Shown here: positions 56,080 to 64,000 of the stretch, in pieces | Numbering within the stretch: the first letter of the stretch is position 1 | Layout: each line of letters opens with the position of its first letter | Origin: Enterococcus sp. 4G2_DIV0659 | GTDB taxonomy: Bacteria > Bacillota > Bacilli > Lactobacillales > Enterococcaceae | NCBI RefSeq assembly: GCF_002140715.2 | Contig: NZ_NGLE02000001.1 | Span: 414,001 to 478,000 of the forward strand | Length of the DNA: 64,000 bases | Direction of reading: 5' to 3' | Notes under the pieces: model-generated | The model's input: the letters and a program-made list of their open reading frames with translations, nothing else | The model's database searches: none | What the model was told of the DNA's origin: nothing | Made by a program: the position numbers and the translations under genes

Positions 56080-56375
56080 GTATTTAACACCCGCCAGTCT
56101 ACATTTTCTTCACCAGCAGCACGATAAACAGCTGCCACCGTTCGAGCTTGAATTGTACAATCCAATGCTCCCTTATCAATTGCCTGGACCTTCGCGTCAG
56201 ATACAGACAATTTATTTAAGGTATCTTGTATTTTTTCACGAATTTGACGTCCAAATTGCTTTTCAACACTGCTGTCCAGTTCAATGAGAATTCCTTGTCC
56301 ACTGTTTTTTCCAATTGTAATCATAATATCGCTTGATTCAGTTGTACCAGCAGATGCGTTTTGTTTGATTTCCAA
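56067..56375 (-). CDS. citD: Citrate lyase gamma subunit (acyl carrier protein)
   Basis: Carrier protein bearing the 2'-(5''-phosphoribosyl)-3'-dephospho-CoA arm. I choose the TTG at 56375, giving the canonical MEIKQ N-terminus with GAGG eight bases upstream; the GTG at 56384 adds three residues. The prosthetic-group serine is in GTTESSDIM (residue about 14). Length 102 residues. Confidence 0.93.
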   Translation of the reverse strand: MEIKQNASAGTTESSDIMITIGKNSGQGILIELDSSVEKQFGRQIREKIQDTLNKLSVSDAKVQAIDKGALDCTIQARTVAAVYRAAGEENVDWRVLNTWNA

Positions 56376-56388
56376 AATATACACCTCA

Positions 56389-57384
56389 TTACTTATTTTT
56401 TTGTTTGATTATTTCTTCAAAAGTTTTGGGCGGAACAAGAGGCTTAATTGCTACATAATTTTCCTGTGCCATTAAAGCTCGCACTCTGGTGGCACTGACA
56501 ACGTCTTCACCAATCCTTTTTCTTGGTAAAATAACCAGCTTTAGTTCAGAACCAAAAGTCTTTTTCATCGCTTGATTGTAGATTTCAGTTACTTGTGAAA
56601 ATGGCTCTTCTCCAACAAATCTAGTTGAAATTGACAGGGTAGAGGCAATCTTTTCTTTAAATAAAGTGGCATCCAAAACAGCTTGAACTTGAGCAATACT
56701 AGCCTTCGCCTGATCCTTCAAAAAATAAGATGGGAATGTTGCACTAGATACCATATATTCTCTGGTTGGTAAAACCACTACATTTGATAAATGACTGATT
56801 CCTTCTTTGACTAGTTCAAAACGTGTCTTTGCATCAAACAGCGAGCGTTCCTCAGATAAAACAAAAAGATAAACCGTCTCAGCACGTTTAGCTGCTTCTG
56901 TAACTAAATGCAAATGACCATTCGTAAATGGATTGGCATTCATTACAATTGCTGCATTGTGCTTTGTCATTCGTTGATGCTTTTTTAGTTCCGCTAAATA
57001 ATCTTCAAAATCAGGAAAGCCCTGCTCCATAAAAACCAGTTCAGTTGTTGACGCAATTTCAGTAAAGCCTAAAGAGCGAAACAGCTTACTGGTTTTTGGC
57101 TTTGTATACAAAAAATAATGCTGATAGCCGATTTCCTGTAGCCTTTCTCGTAAAGATTGAACAATTTGAGAAAGCAAGTTTTCGTTTTGATAAGAAGCGT
57201 CAATTGCTACGCATTTTAAAATATTCCTAAAAATTGATCCTGTTCCAATAAGCTTCTCCTGATCGTAGATGCCGATTGTATAGTCTAGTTGGTCATCAGG
57301 TAGTAGGTCAGCGGTAGCCAGAAAGTCTGTCCACTGCTTTTTTCCAGCCTGATCTCGATCAAGCCAAATTCTTTTGATATTCAT
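56389..57384 (-). CDS. citC: [Citrate (pro-3S)-lyase] ligase
   Basis: Acetylates the carrier thiol of citrate lyase with acetate and ATP, activating the complex. The N-terminal half (about 1-130) is a GNAT-like domain. The C-terminal half is a cytidylyltransferase-like domain with VMNANPFTNGHLHLV near 147 (HxGH-type motif) and RVRALMAQEN near 307. Length 331 residues is typical. It opens the citCDEFX gene block and follows a small OadG-like gene. Confidence 0.96.
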   Translation of the reverse strand: MNIKRIWLDRDQAGKKQWTDFLATADLLPDDQLDYTIGIYDQEKLIGTGSIFRNILKCVAIDASYQNENLLSQIVQSLRERLQEIGYQHYFLYTKPKTSKLFRSLGFTEIASTTELVFMEQGFPDFEDYLAELKKHQRMTKHNAAIVMNANPFTNGHLHLVTEAAKRAETVYLFVLSEERSLFDAKTRFELVKEGISHLSNVVVLPTREYMVSSATFPSYFLKDQAKASIAQVQAVLDATLFKEKIASTLSISTRFVGEEPFSQVTEIYNQAMKKTFGSELKLVILPRKRIGEDVVSATRVRALMAQENYVAIKPLVPPKTFEEIIKQKNK

Positions 57385-57397
57385 TACATATCACTTC

Positions 57398-57523
57398 CTA
57401 CTTCTTCGGTGGAAACAATTTACTTAACATAAGAGACGCAAAGTAAATCACGAAAATGACAACAAACACGCCACCCCACCCAAAAATCAATAGCTCCAAT
57501 GATTTTAATAAATCAGCTGACAT
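57398..57523 (-). CDS. Small OadG-like membrane subunit, 41 residues
   Basis: Very short gene, ATG 57523 with GAAAGGAGC upstream. It encodes one membrane helix (LLIFGWGGVFVVIFVIYFA, about residues 11-29) followed by KLFPPKK. This matches the shape of the gamma (OadG-type) subunit that holds the decarboxylase complex together, and it lies between oadB and citC where a gamma subunit is expected. It is easily missed because of its length. Confidence 0.75.
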   Translation of the reverse strand: MSADLLKSLELLIFGWGGVFVVIFVIYFASLMLSKLFPPKK

Positions 57524-57558
57524 ATACAAGCTCCTTTCCTTTTCTTCTATCAAAAAAA

Positions 57559-58683
57559 CTACGCAAGCAACGCCAATAATAAGCCGCCCGCAATCACAGA
57601 CGCGATCTGTCCAGATACATTCGCACCTGCTGCATGCATTAAAATAAAGTTCTGCGGATCTTCATCTGTTGCCATTTTTTGAATCACTCGACTAGACATT
57701 GGAAAGGCAGAAATCCCAGCTGCACCAATCATCGGATTGATTTTTTCTTTTCTAAACAGATTCAATAATTTGGCAAACAAAACACCACCAACTGAATCCA
57801 TGATAAAGGCAACTAATCCAAGACCAATGACCATTAAGGTATCAAATTGTAAAAATTCTTCGTGTTGCATTTTCACTGAAATCGCTAATCCTAGAACAAT
57901 ACTAATCATGTTTACCAACTCATTTTGCGCCGTCACAGATAAACGATCTAGAACACCACATTCACGTAGTAAATTCCCGAACATTAAGAAACCAACTAAG
58001 GGAAGTGAAACCGGTGCTACTAACCCAGCAACAACTGTAATCACGATAGGGAATAAAATTTTTGCTGTTTGTGACACTTCACCAGCACGATACGTCATGC
58101 GGATTTTGCGTTCCTTTTTCGTTGTAACAGCTTTAATCGCCACTGGTTGAATAATCGGAACCAAGGCCATATAAGAATAAGCCGCCACCATAATCGCACC
58201 CATGTATTTCGAATTCAACGTGTTGGCAACAAAGATTGATGTTGGACCATCCGCTGCTCCGATAATCCCGATAGACGCCGCATCATTTAAATCAAAGCCT
58301 AATAAAACGGCTGCAACAATCGTAAAGAAAATCCCAAATTGCGCGGCTGCACCGAACAATAATAAAAATGGATTTTGTAATAATGGTCCGAAATCGATCA
58401 TAGCGCCAATTCCGATAAATAGTAACAATGGAAATAACTCCGTCGAAATTCCTATATCAAACAACACTTGAAACGGACCAGCTTCACCACCAGCACTTAG
58501 TACACCCGAATTAGGAAAATTGACTAAAATCGTTCCTAATCCCATTGGAACAAGTAAGGTAGGCTCGTACTCTTTTTTGATTCCCAAGTACATCAGAATG
58601 CCTCCGATCACCATCATTACAATGCGACCAGGCTCTTGCCCCATTCCTACTACGCCTTCAATTAATGTCTCCACAAACGTCAC
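57559..58683 (-). CDS. oadB: Na+-translocating oxaloacetate decarboxylase beta subunit
   Basis: Membrane subunit that decarboxylates carboxybiotin and pumps Na+ outward. It is a 374-residue polytopic protein. Signatures are ELFPLLLFIGIGAMIDFGPLL near 81, GIIGAADGPTSIFVAN near 138 (with the conserved D in AADGPT), and AGISAFPMSSRVIQK near 322. It fits the operon order oadD-oadB-small subunit. The exported Na+ or consumed proton provides energy during citrate fermentation. Confidence 0.97.
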   Translation of the reverse strand: MTFVETLIEGVVGMGQEPGRIVMMVIGGILMYLGIKKEYEPTLLVPMGLGTILVNFPNSGVLSAGGEAGPFQVLFDIGISTELFPLLLFIGIGAMIDFGPLLQNPFLLLFGAAAQFGIFFTIVAAVLLGFDLNDAASIGIIGAADGPTSIFVANTLNSKYMGAIMVAAYSYMALVPIIQPVAIKAVTTKKERKIRMTYRAGEVSQTAKILFPIVITVVAGLVAPVSLPLVGFLMFGNLLRECGVLDRLSVTAQNELVNMISIVLGLAISVKMQHEEFLQFDTLMVIGLGLVAFIMDSVGGVLFAKLLNLFRKEKINPMIGAAGISAFPMSSRVIQKMATDEDPQNFILMHAAGANVSGQIASVIAGGLLLALLA

Positions 58684-58717
58684 TTCCTCTTTTAAAATTA
58701 AACTACTTTTTTCCTAT

Positions 58718-59119
58718 TTAACCGATTGTAATTAATGGCTCTCCTGGATTGACCATATCGCCTTGTTTAACATGAATTCCTGTAACCGTACCAGCTTTGC
58801 CAGCTACAATTTCATTTTCCATTTTCATAGCTTCAAGAATCATTAATGGCTGATTTTCTTGTACTGTATCACCAACATTTACCAAGAGTTTCAAGATTGT
58901 TCCAGGCATAGGTGATGGCATCGCATCAGTTCCAGCTGGTGTACTTGCTACAGGAGCTGTTGGCTCAGCTGGTGCAGGCGTTGTTGGTACCGCTTCTGCT
59001 ACAGGAGCGGACGGTGCAACTGGTGCTACGATCGGTGCTTGTTGCGCCACACCGCCAATTTCTTCCATTTCTACTAAATACTCTTTTCCATCAATTGAAA
59101 TTTTGAACTTACGTAACAT
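58718..59119 (-). CDS. oadD: Biotin carboxyl carrier subunit of oxaloacetate decarboxylase
   Basis: 133-residue biotin carrier. An N-terminal strand pair leads into an Ala/Pro-rich flexible linker (about residues 25-65), then the biotinyl domain with the acceptor lysine in ILEAMKMENEI near residue 98. It receives CO2 from OadA and delivers it to OadB. The symbol follows E. faecalis usage; the same protein is called GcdC or a beta-type carrier elsewhere. GGAGG lies upstream. Two hairpin repeats (59148-59366) sit just ahead of it in the transcript. Confidence 0.92.
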   Translation of the reverse strand: MLRKFKISIDGKEYLVEMEEIGGVAQQAPIVAPVAPSAPVAEAVPTTPAPAEPTAPVASTPAGTDAMPSPMPGTILKLLVNVGDTVQENQPLMILEAMKMENEIVAGKAGTVTGIHVKQGDMVNPGEPLITIG

Positions 59120-59147
59120 TTTTCTTCCTCCTAAAATTTAAAGTGTA

Positions 59148-59366
59148 ATGGGCTCGTCCAGGCTCGACTGAAAAATAGGAAAATATGTTTGTGACGCTTT
59201 TTGTCACAGTCAGATTTTATCTTTTTTCCGAGAGACTAGCCCATGGAACTAGATAACACAAACGTGTAGCAGGTTTGTTCAGCTCTGACTGAAAAATAGG
59301 AACAATTGACTGTGATGCTTTTTTTCACATTCAATCTTTATCTTTTTTCCGAAGAGCTAGCCCGTG
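59148..59366 (-). repeat. Two diverged copies of the acnA-leader hairpin between oadH and oadD
   Basis: Copy A at 59148-59244 has outer ATGGGCT/AGCCCAT, inner TGTGAC/GTCACA and the same GAAAAATAGGAAAATATG...CTTTTTTCCGA middle as the 119-bp acnA units. Copy B at about 59268-59366 is more decayed, with inner TGTGA/TCACA. Stem pairs differ from the acnA copies by compensatory changes. Confidence 0.85.
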
Positions 59367-59397
59367 GAACTAACTTACCTATCAAGTAACACAAAAA

Positions 59398-59727
59398 CTA
59401 ATTCGTGCTTTTTTCCTTGATTGAGCGAATGACAAACTGACTCGCTGTGTGATCAGCTGATGCAATGCTGGTAGCGATCACAGAAACCAGTTGTGCTTCT
59501 GGATTCCTTTTTGAAATGCGTTTAATAACAAACTCGCTTTCTGGGTGATCTCCGGCAGCGATTGCCGTTGCAATTAACGAAACAAATTGATATTCTGTCC
59601 TATCTACCGGGATATATCCAGCAATTTCTTGCCACTCATCTTTTTTCTCTATCGTAGAAGAAAGTAGTTGCTTATCCGTTTTCATTTCTGCTTTTTCTTT
59701 ATTAAACAGCCGTTCAAATAACCCCAT
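59398..59727 (-). CDS. oadH: OadH-like protein of the citrate operon
   Basis: First gene of the cit/oad transcript, 109 residues, function unknown; it corresponds by position to E. faecalis oadH. It contains two internal repeats of about 30 residues: QFVSLIATAIAAGDHPESEF and QLVSVIATSIASADHTASQF, each followed by VIKRISK or VIRSIKEK. These repeats may form a small helical hairpin pair. The N-terminus (MGLFERLFNKEK) is amphipathic. It has been proposed to help assemble or anchor the decarboxylase, which is inference here. Confidence 0.75.
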   Translation of the reverse strand: MGLFERLFNKEKAEMKTDKQLLSSTIEKKDEWQEIAGYIPVDRTEYQFVSLIATAIAAGDHPESEFVIKRISKRNPEAQLVSVIATSIASADHTASQFVIRSIKEKSTN

Positions 59728-60128
59728 GACGTCACATCCTTTCTGTTTATGCTCTCATTATAGGTAAAAACGCAGACAATAAAATGAAATCAGCCAGTAG
59801 AAATTGTTCTTTTACTGTTCCTCTTTTCCATATTTCCTATCAAACTACAAAAAACACTGATATATCAACGTTTATAATCATTTAATATTTTATTAACATC
59901 TTATTAACATCTCTTTAAGAAACCGCTATCATCCCTGTTTTTTTGGTGTTCTTTTTCGTCTGATATCCTATTTATCTATACTTTCTTGGATTAAACTAAG
60001 CATTGTTAAACGAAACAAGAAAAGGCTTTCTTTATTAGACGTATCGTTATTTTTCTATTAGACCAACACAACAAAAGAGACCCTCAATTGTTTTGAAAAA
60101 CGAATTTAGTGTTGAAGGAGAGAAGAAA
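59728..60128. promoter_or_regulatory. Divergent oadH / citH control region
   Basis: The oadH promoter on the minus strand has a good -10 TATAAT (59757-59762) but a poor -35, as expected for activator dependence. An 11-bp tandem repeat TTATTAACATC (59890-59900, 59901-59911) is a candidate CitO site. AGAAACCGCTATCA (59918-59931) matches the CcpA cre consensus at 13 of 14 positions. In E. faecalis, CitO activates and CcpA represses these operons from the same intergenic region. Confidence 0.72.
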
Positions 60129-61472
60129 ATGTTATTAACTGTTTTGTCTTATGTAATGATTATCGTTTTTATGTTTGTCATCATGAAAAAGAAAATGTCA
60201 CCGTTTACAGCTTTAGTTTTGATTCCGCTGATTTTTGCACTGATCGCAATGTTTGCAGGTGTTTCTAAGAAAGGCTCTATTGGAGACTTTGTGATGGAAG
60301 GAATCAAAACAACATCCACTACAGGTATCATGTTATTGTTTGCCATTCTTTATTTTTCAATTATGTTGGATGCTGGGTTATTTGACCCAATCACGAAAAA
60401 AATGATCCATATCGCAAAAGGCGATCCAATGAAAGTATTAATCGCAACCGCTGTTGTTGCAGCTGCTGTTTCTCTTAATGGGGACGGAACGACTACTACA
60501 TTGATTTGTTGTTCTGCTTTTATTCCTATCTATAAAAAACTAGATATGAAATTGATGAACTTAGGGGTTTTGGTTATTTTACAAAATACAATTATGAACT
60601 TACTTCCATGGGGCGGCCCAACCGCTCGTGCGATGAGTGTCTTAAATGTTGGTGCTGAAATTTTAGCTTATCTGATTCCTGGTATGATCATCGCTTTACT
60701 TTATGTGATTTTCATTGTTGCTCCATCAATGGGTAGAAAAGAACGTGCTCGCCTTGGAATCAAGCAACTGACAGATGAAGAAATTGATGCTATGACAACC
60801 GTTACAGATGAAGAAACGCTGGCAATCCGCCGACCTAAAATTTGGTTATTCAATGCGATTTTAACGATTTCATTGATTGCGTTATTAGTAACCGATTCAT
60901 TTGTTGGGCTTGGTTTACCACCCTTGTTCTTATTCTTAACAGGTACCGTTGTGGCTTTAATGGTCAACTATCCTGTCTTAAAAGACCAATCATCACGTAT
61001 TGGCGCAAATGGCGGTGACGCCGTTCAGGTGGTTATTTTGGTATTTGCAGCGGGTGTCTTCATGGGACTTTTCCAAGGAACTGGTATGGCAGATGCATTA
61101 GCTCAAAGTTTCACAAAAATCATTCCAAATCAATTAGCTGGTTTCTGGGGCTTGGTAATTGCTCTGATTTCAGCTCCTGGGACATTCTTTATCTCAAATG
61201 ATGGTTTCTATTTTGGGGTCTTACCTGTTTTAGCAGAAGCTGGACGCGCTTATGGTTTTACAGATATGCAAATGGCCTTAGCATCATTGATGGGGCAAGC
61301 ATTCCACTTATTAAGTCCTTTGGTTGCCTTCATCTATCTATTACTTCGCTTAACTGGTTTAGATATGGGACAATGGCAAAAAGAAGCCGCAAAATGGGCA
61401 CTGGGGATCTTTATTATTTTCGTTGTGACGATTGTCTTAACAGGCCATATGCCACTTTATATTCCACAATAA
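60129..61472 (+). CDS. citH: CitMHS-family Me2+-citrate transporter
   Basis: Imports metal-citrate complexes with protons. It has 447 residues from ATG 60129 (GAAGGAGAGAAGAAA upstream); a longer frame from 60093 is not supported. About 11-12 membrane helices are seen. The family motifs are SLNGDGTTTTLI near residue 117 and the C-terminal half equivalent FISNDGFYFGVLPV near 356, with a helix pair ending in GQAFHLLSPLVAFIYLLLRL. It is the first gene of the divergent citH-citO-citG unit. Confidence 0.94.
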   Translation: MLLTVLSYVMIIVFMFVIMKKKMSPFTALVLIPLIFALIAMFAGVSKKGSIGDFVMEGIKTTSTTGIMLLFAILYFSIMLDAGLFDPITKKMIHIAKGDPMKVLIATAVVAAAVSLNGDGTTTTLICCSAFIPIYKKLDMKLMNLGVLVILQNTIMNLLPWGGPTARAMSVLNVGAEILAYLIPGMIIALLYVIFIVAPSMGRKERARLGIKQLTDEEIDAMTTVTDEETLAIRRPKIWLFNAILTISLIALLVTDSFVGLGLPPLFLFLTGTVVALMVNYPVLKDQSSRIGANGGDAVQVVILVFAAGVFMGLFQGTGMADALAQSFTKIIPNQLAGFWGLVIALISAPGTFFISNDGFYFGVLPVLAEAGRAYGFTDMQMALASLMGQAFHLLSPLVAFIYLLLRLTGLDMGQWQKEAAKWALGIFIIFVVTIVLTGHMPLYIPQ

Positions 61473-61488
61473 AAAATGTTTTATTTTT

Positions 61489-61527
61489 GAAAATCGCACA
61501 ATCCAGCAATTGGCTTGTGTGGTTTTC
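61489..61527 (+). terminator. Hairpin between citH and citO
   Basis: GAAAATCGCACAATCC pairs imperfectly with GGCTTGTGTGGTTTTC. There is no strong T-run after it, so it more likely attenuates or stabilises than fully terminates. Confidence 0.6.
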
Positions 61528-61553
61528 AATCATGAAAAAAAGGAGTGAATCCA

Positions 61554-62258
61554 ATGAGCACCATATCAGAAGCTGTTGGAAAAAATTTAGATTTAAGTCT
61601 CAATGAGCCTTTAAAAGAACTTGTCTACAAAGCATTCCGAAAAACCATTATTTTAGGCGAGATCCCTGCTGGACAGCGGATAAATGAAAAAGAATTTTCT
61701 GAGCGAATGAATATTAGCCGCACTCCAATTCGCTATGCTTTACAAAAACTAGTTGAAGAAGGATTAGTTGATCATGTTCAGGGAGTGGGGATTATTGTTA
61801 AAGGAATTTCTGTCAATGATGCTTACGAAATTTATGCCATCAGAAAATCACTAGATGTTCTAGCGACGATCACCGCAATGAAAGAAATGACAGCTATAGA
61901 TTTTGAGGAATTAAAGATTTTATTAGATGAAACGGAACAGTTAAATGAGCAAAATGAAATTGACCAAGTGTTGCAAAAGTTTTCTGATTTCAATGAATTT
62001 ATCTATGAAAAAAGTAAAATGCTTCGCTTAAAATCAATTGTGATGAAATTACGGGAATACTTAGTTTACTTTAGAGATATTTCTATTCGTTCCAAAGAAC
62101 GACGTGATAAAGCCTTACATGAGCATTGGCTAATTTATACATGCATGTTAAATCAAGAAGAAGAACAATTGTCCGCTTTGATTACCGAGCATTTGGATTA
62201 TTCCCAAACATTTATCATTAAAGAAATGGAAAAACACTTACATGACACAAGCAAATAA
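61554..62258 (+). CDS. citO: GntR-family citrate-responsive regulator CitO
   Basis: FadR-type GntR regulator, 234 residues from ATG 61554 (AAAAGGAGTG upstream). The N-terminal winged helix is about residues 22-85, with NEKEFSERMNISRTPIRYALQKL and EGLVDHVQGVGIIV. The C-terminal ligand domain (about 95-225) is all-helical. In E. faecalis CitO activates the cit/oad operons in response to citrate. It overlaps citG by 17 bp. Confidence 0.92.
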   Translation: MSTISEAVGKNLDLSLNEPLKELVYKAFRKTIILGEIPAGQRINEKEFSERMNISRTPIRYALQKLVEEGLVDHVQGVGIIVKGISVNDAYEIYAIRKSLDVLATITAMKEMTAIDFEELKILLDETEQLNEQNEIDQVLQKFSDFNEFIYEKSKMLRLKSIVMKLREYLVYFRDISIRSKERRDKALHEHWLIYTCMLNQEEEQLSALITEHLDYSQTFIIKEMEKHLHDTSK

Positions 62259-63132
62259 ACACGCTGTACAGCCTCAAATAATTAGCGCATTAGCTTTACA
62301 ATCCCTAGTATTTGAAGCCAGTCTTTCTCCCAAGCCAGGCTTGGTCGATCCTAAAAGTAGCGGCGCACATTTTGACATGACTTATTTTACTTTTATTGAT
62401 AGCAGCGCTGCTCTTGCGCCATTTTTAACTGAATATGTTTCTATTGGAATGACGCATAAAGGATCCCCTTCCGACTTATTTTCAAAGATACGAAACCTTG
62501 GACAACAAGCTGAAAAAACGATGTTAACAGCAACAAAAGGAATCAATACCCATAAAGGCGCTAATTTTTCTTTTGCATTACTTTTAAGCGCAACGGGAAA
62601 AATAATCCAAGACCACCATTTATCATTACCTTTTTCTGAAAAAGAAACAACGGCTATTTTTACTTATGTAAAGGACATGACCAAGGGATTACTTTCAAAA
62701 GATTTCGCTAATTTAGCTCAAAAAGAACGCCTCAGTTACGGTGAAAAACTTTATTTAGAGCATGGGATTATCGGTATTCGAGGAGAAGCAGAGGCAGGCT
62801 ATCCGACTCTTCAAAAAATTGCACTGCCTTTTTTAAGAAGCCACCAAAAAAATGAACAACATCAGACTTTTTTATTATTGTTACTCCATCTAATGGCTAA
62901 GATAGAAGACTCAAACCTCATCAATCGTGGTGGCGTTAACGCGTGGAAAAAAGTTCAAAATCAAGCAAATGAACTGCTAGAAACGTTTTCAATAAACAGC
63001 TCTATAAATGAATTAGAGCAAGCACTCACTTGCTTCGATCAAGAATTAACCAAAGCTCACCTTAGTCCTGGTGGAGCTGCCGATTTATTAGCACTGAGTT
63101 ATTTTTTTGCTCAATTAGAACATCTATGGTGA
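62242..63132 (+). CDS. citG: Triphosphoribosyl-dephospho-CoA synthase
   Basis: Makes the citrate lyase prosthetic-group precursor from ATP and dephospho-CoA. It has 296 residues with SPKPGLVDPKSSGAHFDM near 29, KGINTHKGANFSFALLL near 98 (conserved H and K), GIRGEAEAGYPTL near 176, and LSPGGAADLLALSYF near 273. In the E. faecalis cluster citG is at the other end, next to citM; here it directly follows citO and no malic enzyme gene is seen in the window. Confidence 0.95.
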   Translation: MTQANKHAVQPQIISALALQSLVFEASLSPKPGLVDPKSSGAHFDMTYFTFIDSSAALAPFLTEYVSIGMTHKGSPSDLFSKIRNLGQQAEKTMLTATKGINTHKGANFSFALLLSATGKIIQDHHLSLPFSEKETTAIFTYVKDMTKGLLSKDFANLAQKERLSYGEKLYLEHGIIGIRGEAEAGYPTLQKIALPFLRSHQKNEQHQTFLLLLLHLMAKIEDSNLINRGGVNAWKKVQNQANELLETFSINSSINELEQALTCFDQELTKAHLSPGGAADLLALSYFFAQLEHLW

Positions 63133-63165
63133 TTTTCCGATCACAATAAACAGTACTTCTTAGAT

Positions 63166-63217
63166 AAAGGCGACACTCACAAAAAATTGACGGACAATTT
63201 TCGTGAATATCGCCTTT
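63166..63217. terminator. Bidirectional terminator between citG and the response regulator gene
   Basis: AAAGGCGA (63166-63173) and TCGCCTTT (63210-63217), with an inner CACAAAAAATTG/CAATTTTCGTG stem, lie between convergent genes. The regulator's stop (63216) sits at the edge of the right arm. Confidence 0.85.
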
Positions 63218-63959
63218 ATTTATCAGAGCCAAATGTTTTAGTATCAGAATCTTTTCCTTCTGGATTAAACAAATACCCAATTCCCCAAACCGTCTGTAGA
63301 TATTGCGGTTTTTTGGGGTCATCTTCGATTTTATTTCTTAGATAATTCATATACACCGTGATTAAGTTTTTGTCCATGTCCCCATCACTCCAGACACTAG
63401 CGTAAATCTGTTCTTTACTAAAGACTTGATAGGGATTTTCCATGAAAAACAGAATCATCATGATCTCTTTAGACGTCATATTTACTATCTCACCATTTTT
63501 GCTAAACTGATATTGATTTTTATCAAAGGAAAAGATCCCTTCTTTTAGCATCGATTCTTCCCGATGCCGACTCAATGTCAACAATTGTTCCGTTCGATTT
63601 AATGTACTGATGACTTGGGCTCTCAATACATTTGGGGCAAAGGGTTTGGCGATATAGACGTCTCCTCCAGATTCTAGACCACTGACGATGTCTTGCTCAC
63701 TTTTTTTCCCACTAACAAAAATAATTGGCGTTAACGGTTGACGTTCTCGAATCAATTGAGCCAAATGATAGCCATCGTTTTCATGCTCTAAACTTACATC
63801 TAGAAGAAACAATTGAAAGTCCACTCGTTCCATAATGTCTATTGTTTTTTCGATTGTATCGCTTTGATATACTAATAGACCTGTTGACTGAAGAGACTTC
63901 CAAATCAAACGTCGAATTGCTGGATCATCATCTACTACCAAAATTTTTTCGTTTCGCAA
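63216..63959 (-). CDS. OmpR/PhoB-family response regulator
   Basis: 247 residues from the TTG at 63959, preferred because GAGG lies eight bases upstream; a GTG at 63968 is possible. The receiver domain (about 1-120) shows KILVVDDDP, the phospho-acceptor aspartate in LFLLDVSLEHEND near 52, and K in YIAKPFAPN near 103. A C-terminal winged helix (about 145-240) includes MTSKEIMMILFF and TVYMNYLRNKIEDDP. Its sensor kinase is not in the window. The LDVSLEHENDGY receiver resembles, but does not prove, regulators of stress two-component systems. Confidence 0.88.
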   Translation of the reverse strand: MRNEKILVVDDDPAIRRLIWKSLQSTGLLVYQSDTIEKTIDIMERVDFQLFLLDVSLEHENDGYHLAQLIRERQPLTPIIFVSGKKSEQDIVSGLESGGDVYIAKPFAPNVLRAQVISTLNRTEQLLTLSRHREESMLKEGIFSFDKNQYQFSKNGEIVNMTSKEIMMILFFMENPYQVFSKEQIYASVWSDGDMDKNLITVYMNYLRNKIEDDPKKPQYLQTVWGIGYLFNPEGKDSDTKTFGSDK

Positions 63960-64000
63960 CGTGCACACCTCATTATTTTTTTTACATTATCTATACAATA

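Noticed and set aside
1..64000. tRNA or rRNA genes, insertion sequences, transposases, integrases
   Set aside because: None was recognised on either strand. Mobile character is limited to the lysis module, the NRPS island and the hairpin repeats.

Overview
The window comes from a low-GC Firmicute and is most consistent with an Enterococcus. The citrate fermentation cluster (oadH-oadD-oadB, citCDEFX, oadA, with divergent citH-citO-citG) follows the E. faecalis gene order. ArpU, T-box, cold-shock and Nif3/TrmK genes also fit this group. A glycogen operon and an acnA-citZ-icd set suggest a species other than E. faecalis; this is inference, as no 16S or other marker is present. No tRNA or rRNA gene was seen.

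Layout. 1-6.2 kb: lipid kinase (cut by the window edge), pepT, nif3-like, trmK and a short MutS2-like ATPase. 6.5-12.3 kb: glgB-glgC-glgD-glgA glycogen operon. 12.6-19.9 kb: an SDR, alaS preceded by a P-loop gene and an alanine-type T-box, a lipoprotein, a protein with a formylglycine-generating-enzyme-like motif, and a GNAT. 20-27.4 kb: an AT-rich island with a Sfp-type phosphopantetheinyl transferase, a one-module NRPS (heterocyclization - cysteine adenylation - PCP - thioesterase, interrupted by two single-base frameshifts) and a two-gene ABC exporter. 27.6-30.8 kb: DEAD-box helicase, VanZ/RDD protein, small membrane protein. 30.9-32.3 kb: two tandem homologous structured RNAs, each with its own terminator, a small helical protein, and a type I toxin-antitoxin locus (32-aa holin-like toxin with TTG start and a convergent antisense RNA). 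32.3-38 kb: PhnA-like protein, histidine-phosphatase lipoprotein under a likely CcpA site, nrnA, a YtoI-like CBS/DRTGG regulator, a 22-codon peptide gene and an MFS exporter.

38-41.4 kb: a phage-derived minimal module, endolysin-holin-ArpU facing a XRE repressor-ImmA pair, with three copies of a palindromic operator and no structural phage genes. 41.5-45.4 kb: a secreted Ig-like repeat protein, a frameshifted eRF1-like (baeRF) protein and a cold-shock protein.

45.5-63.2 kb is devoted to citrate. acnA-citZ-icd convert oxaloacetate plus acetyl-CoA to 2-oxoglutarate, probably for glutamate. The acnA mRNA leader is about 580 nt long and contains four tandem 119-bp hairpin units. The cit/oad operon splits citrate to acetate and oxaloacetate and decarboxylates the latter with a biotin- and Na+-dependent membrane complex. 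CitH imports citrate, CitO is the GntR-type activator and CitG makes the citrate lyase prosthetic group precursor. Diverged copies of the acnA hairpin lie in the oadH-oadD gap, and a remnant lies before citZ. The window closes with an OmpR-type response regulator.

Three genes-worth of reading frame are broken by single missing bases in short A/T runs (two in the NRPS, one in the baeRF gene). Whether these are real or assembly errors is the main open question about the NRPS locus.
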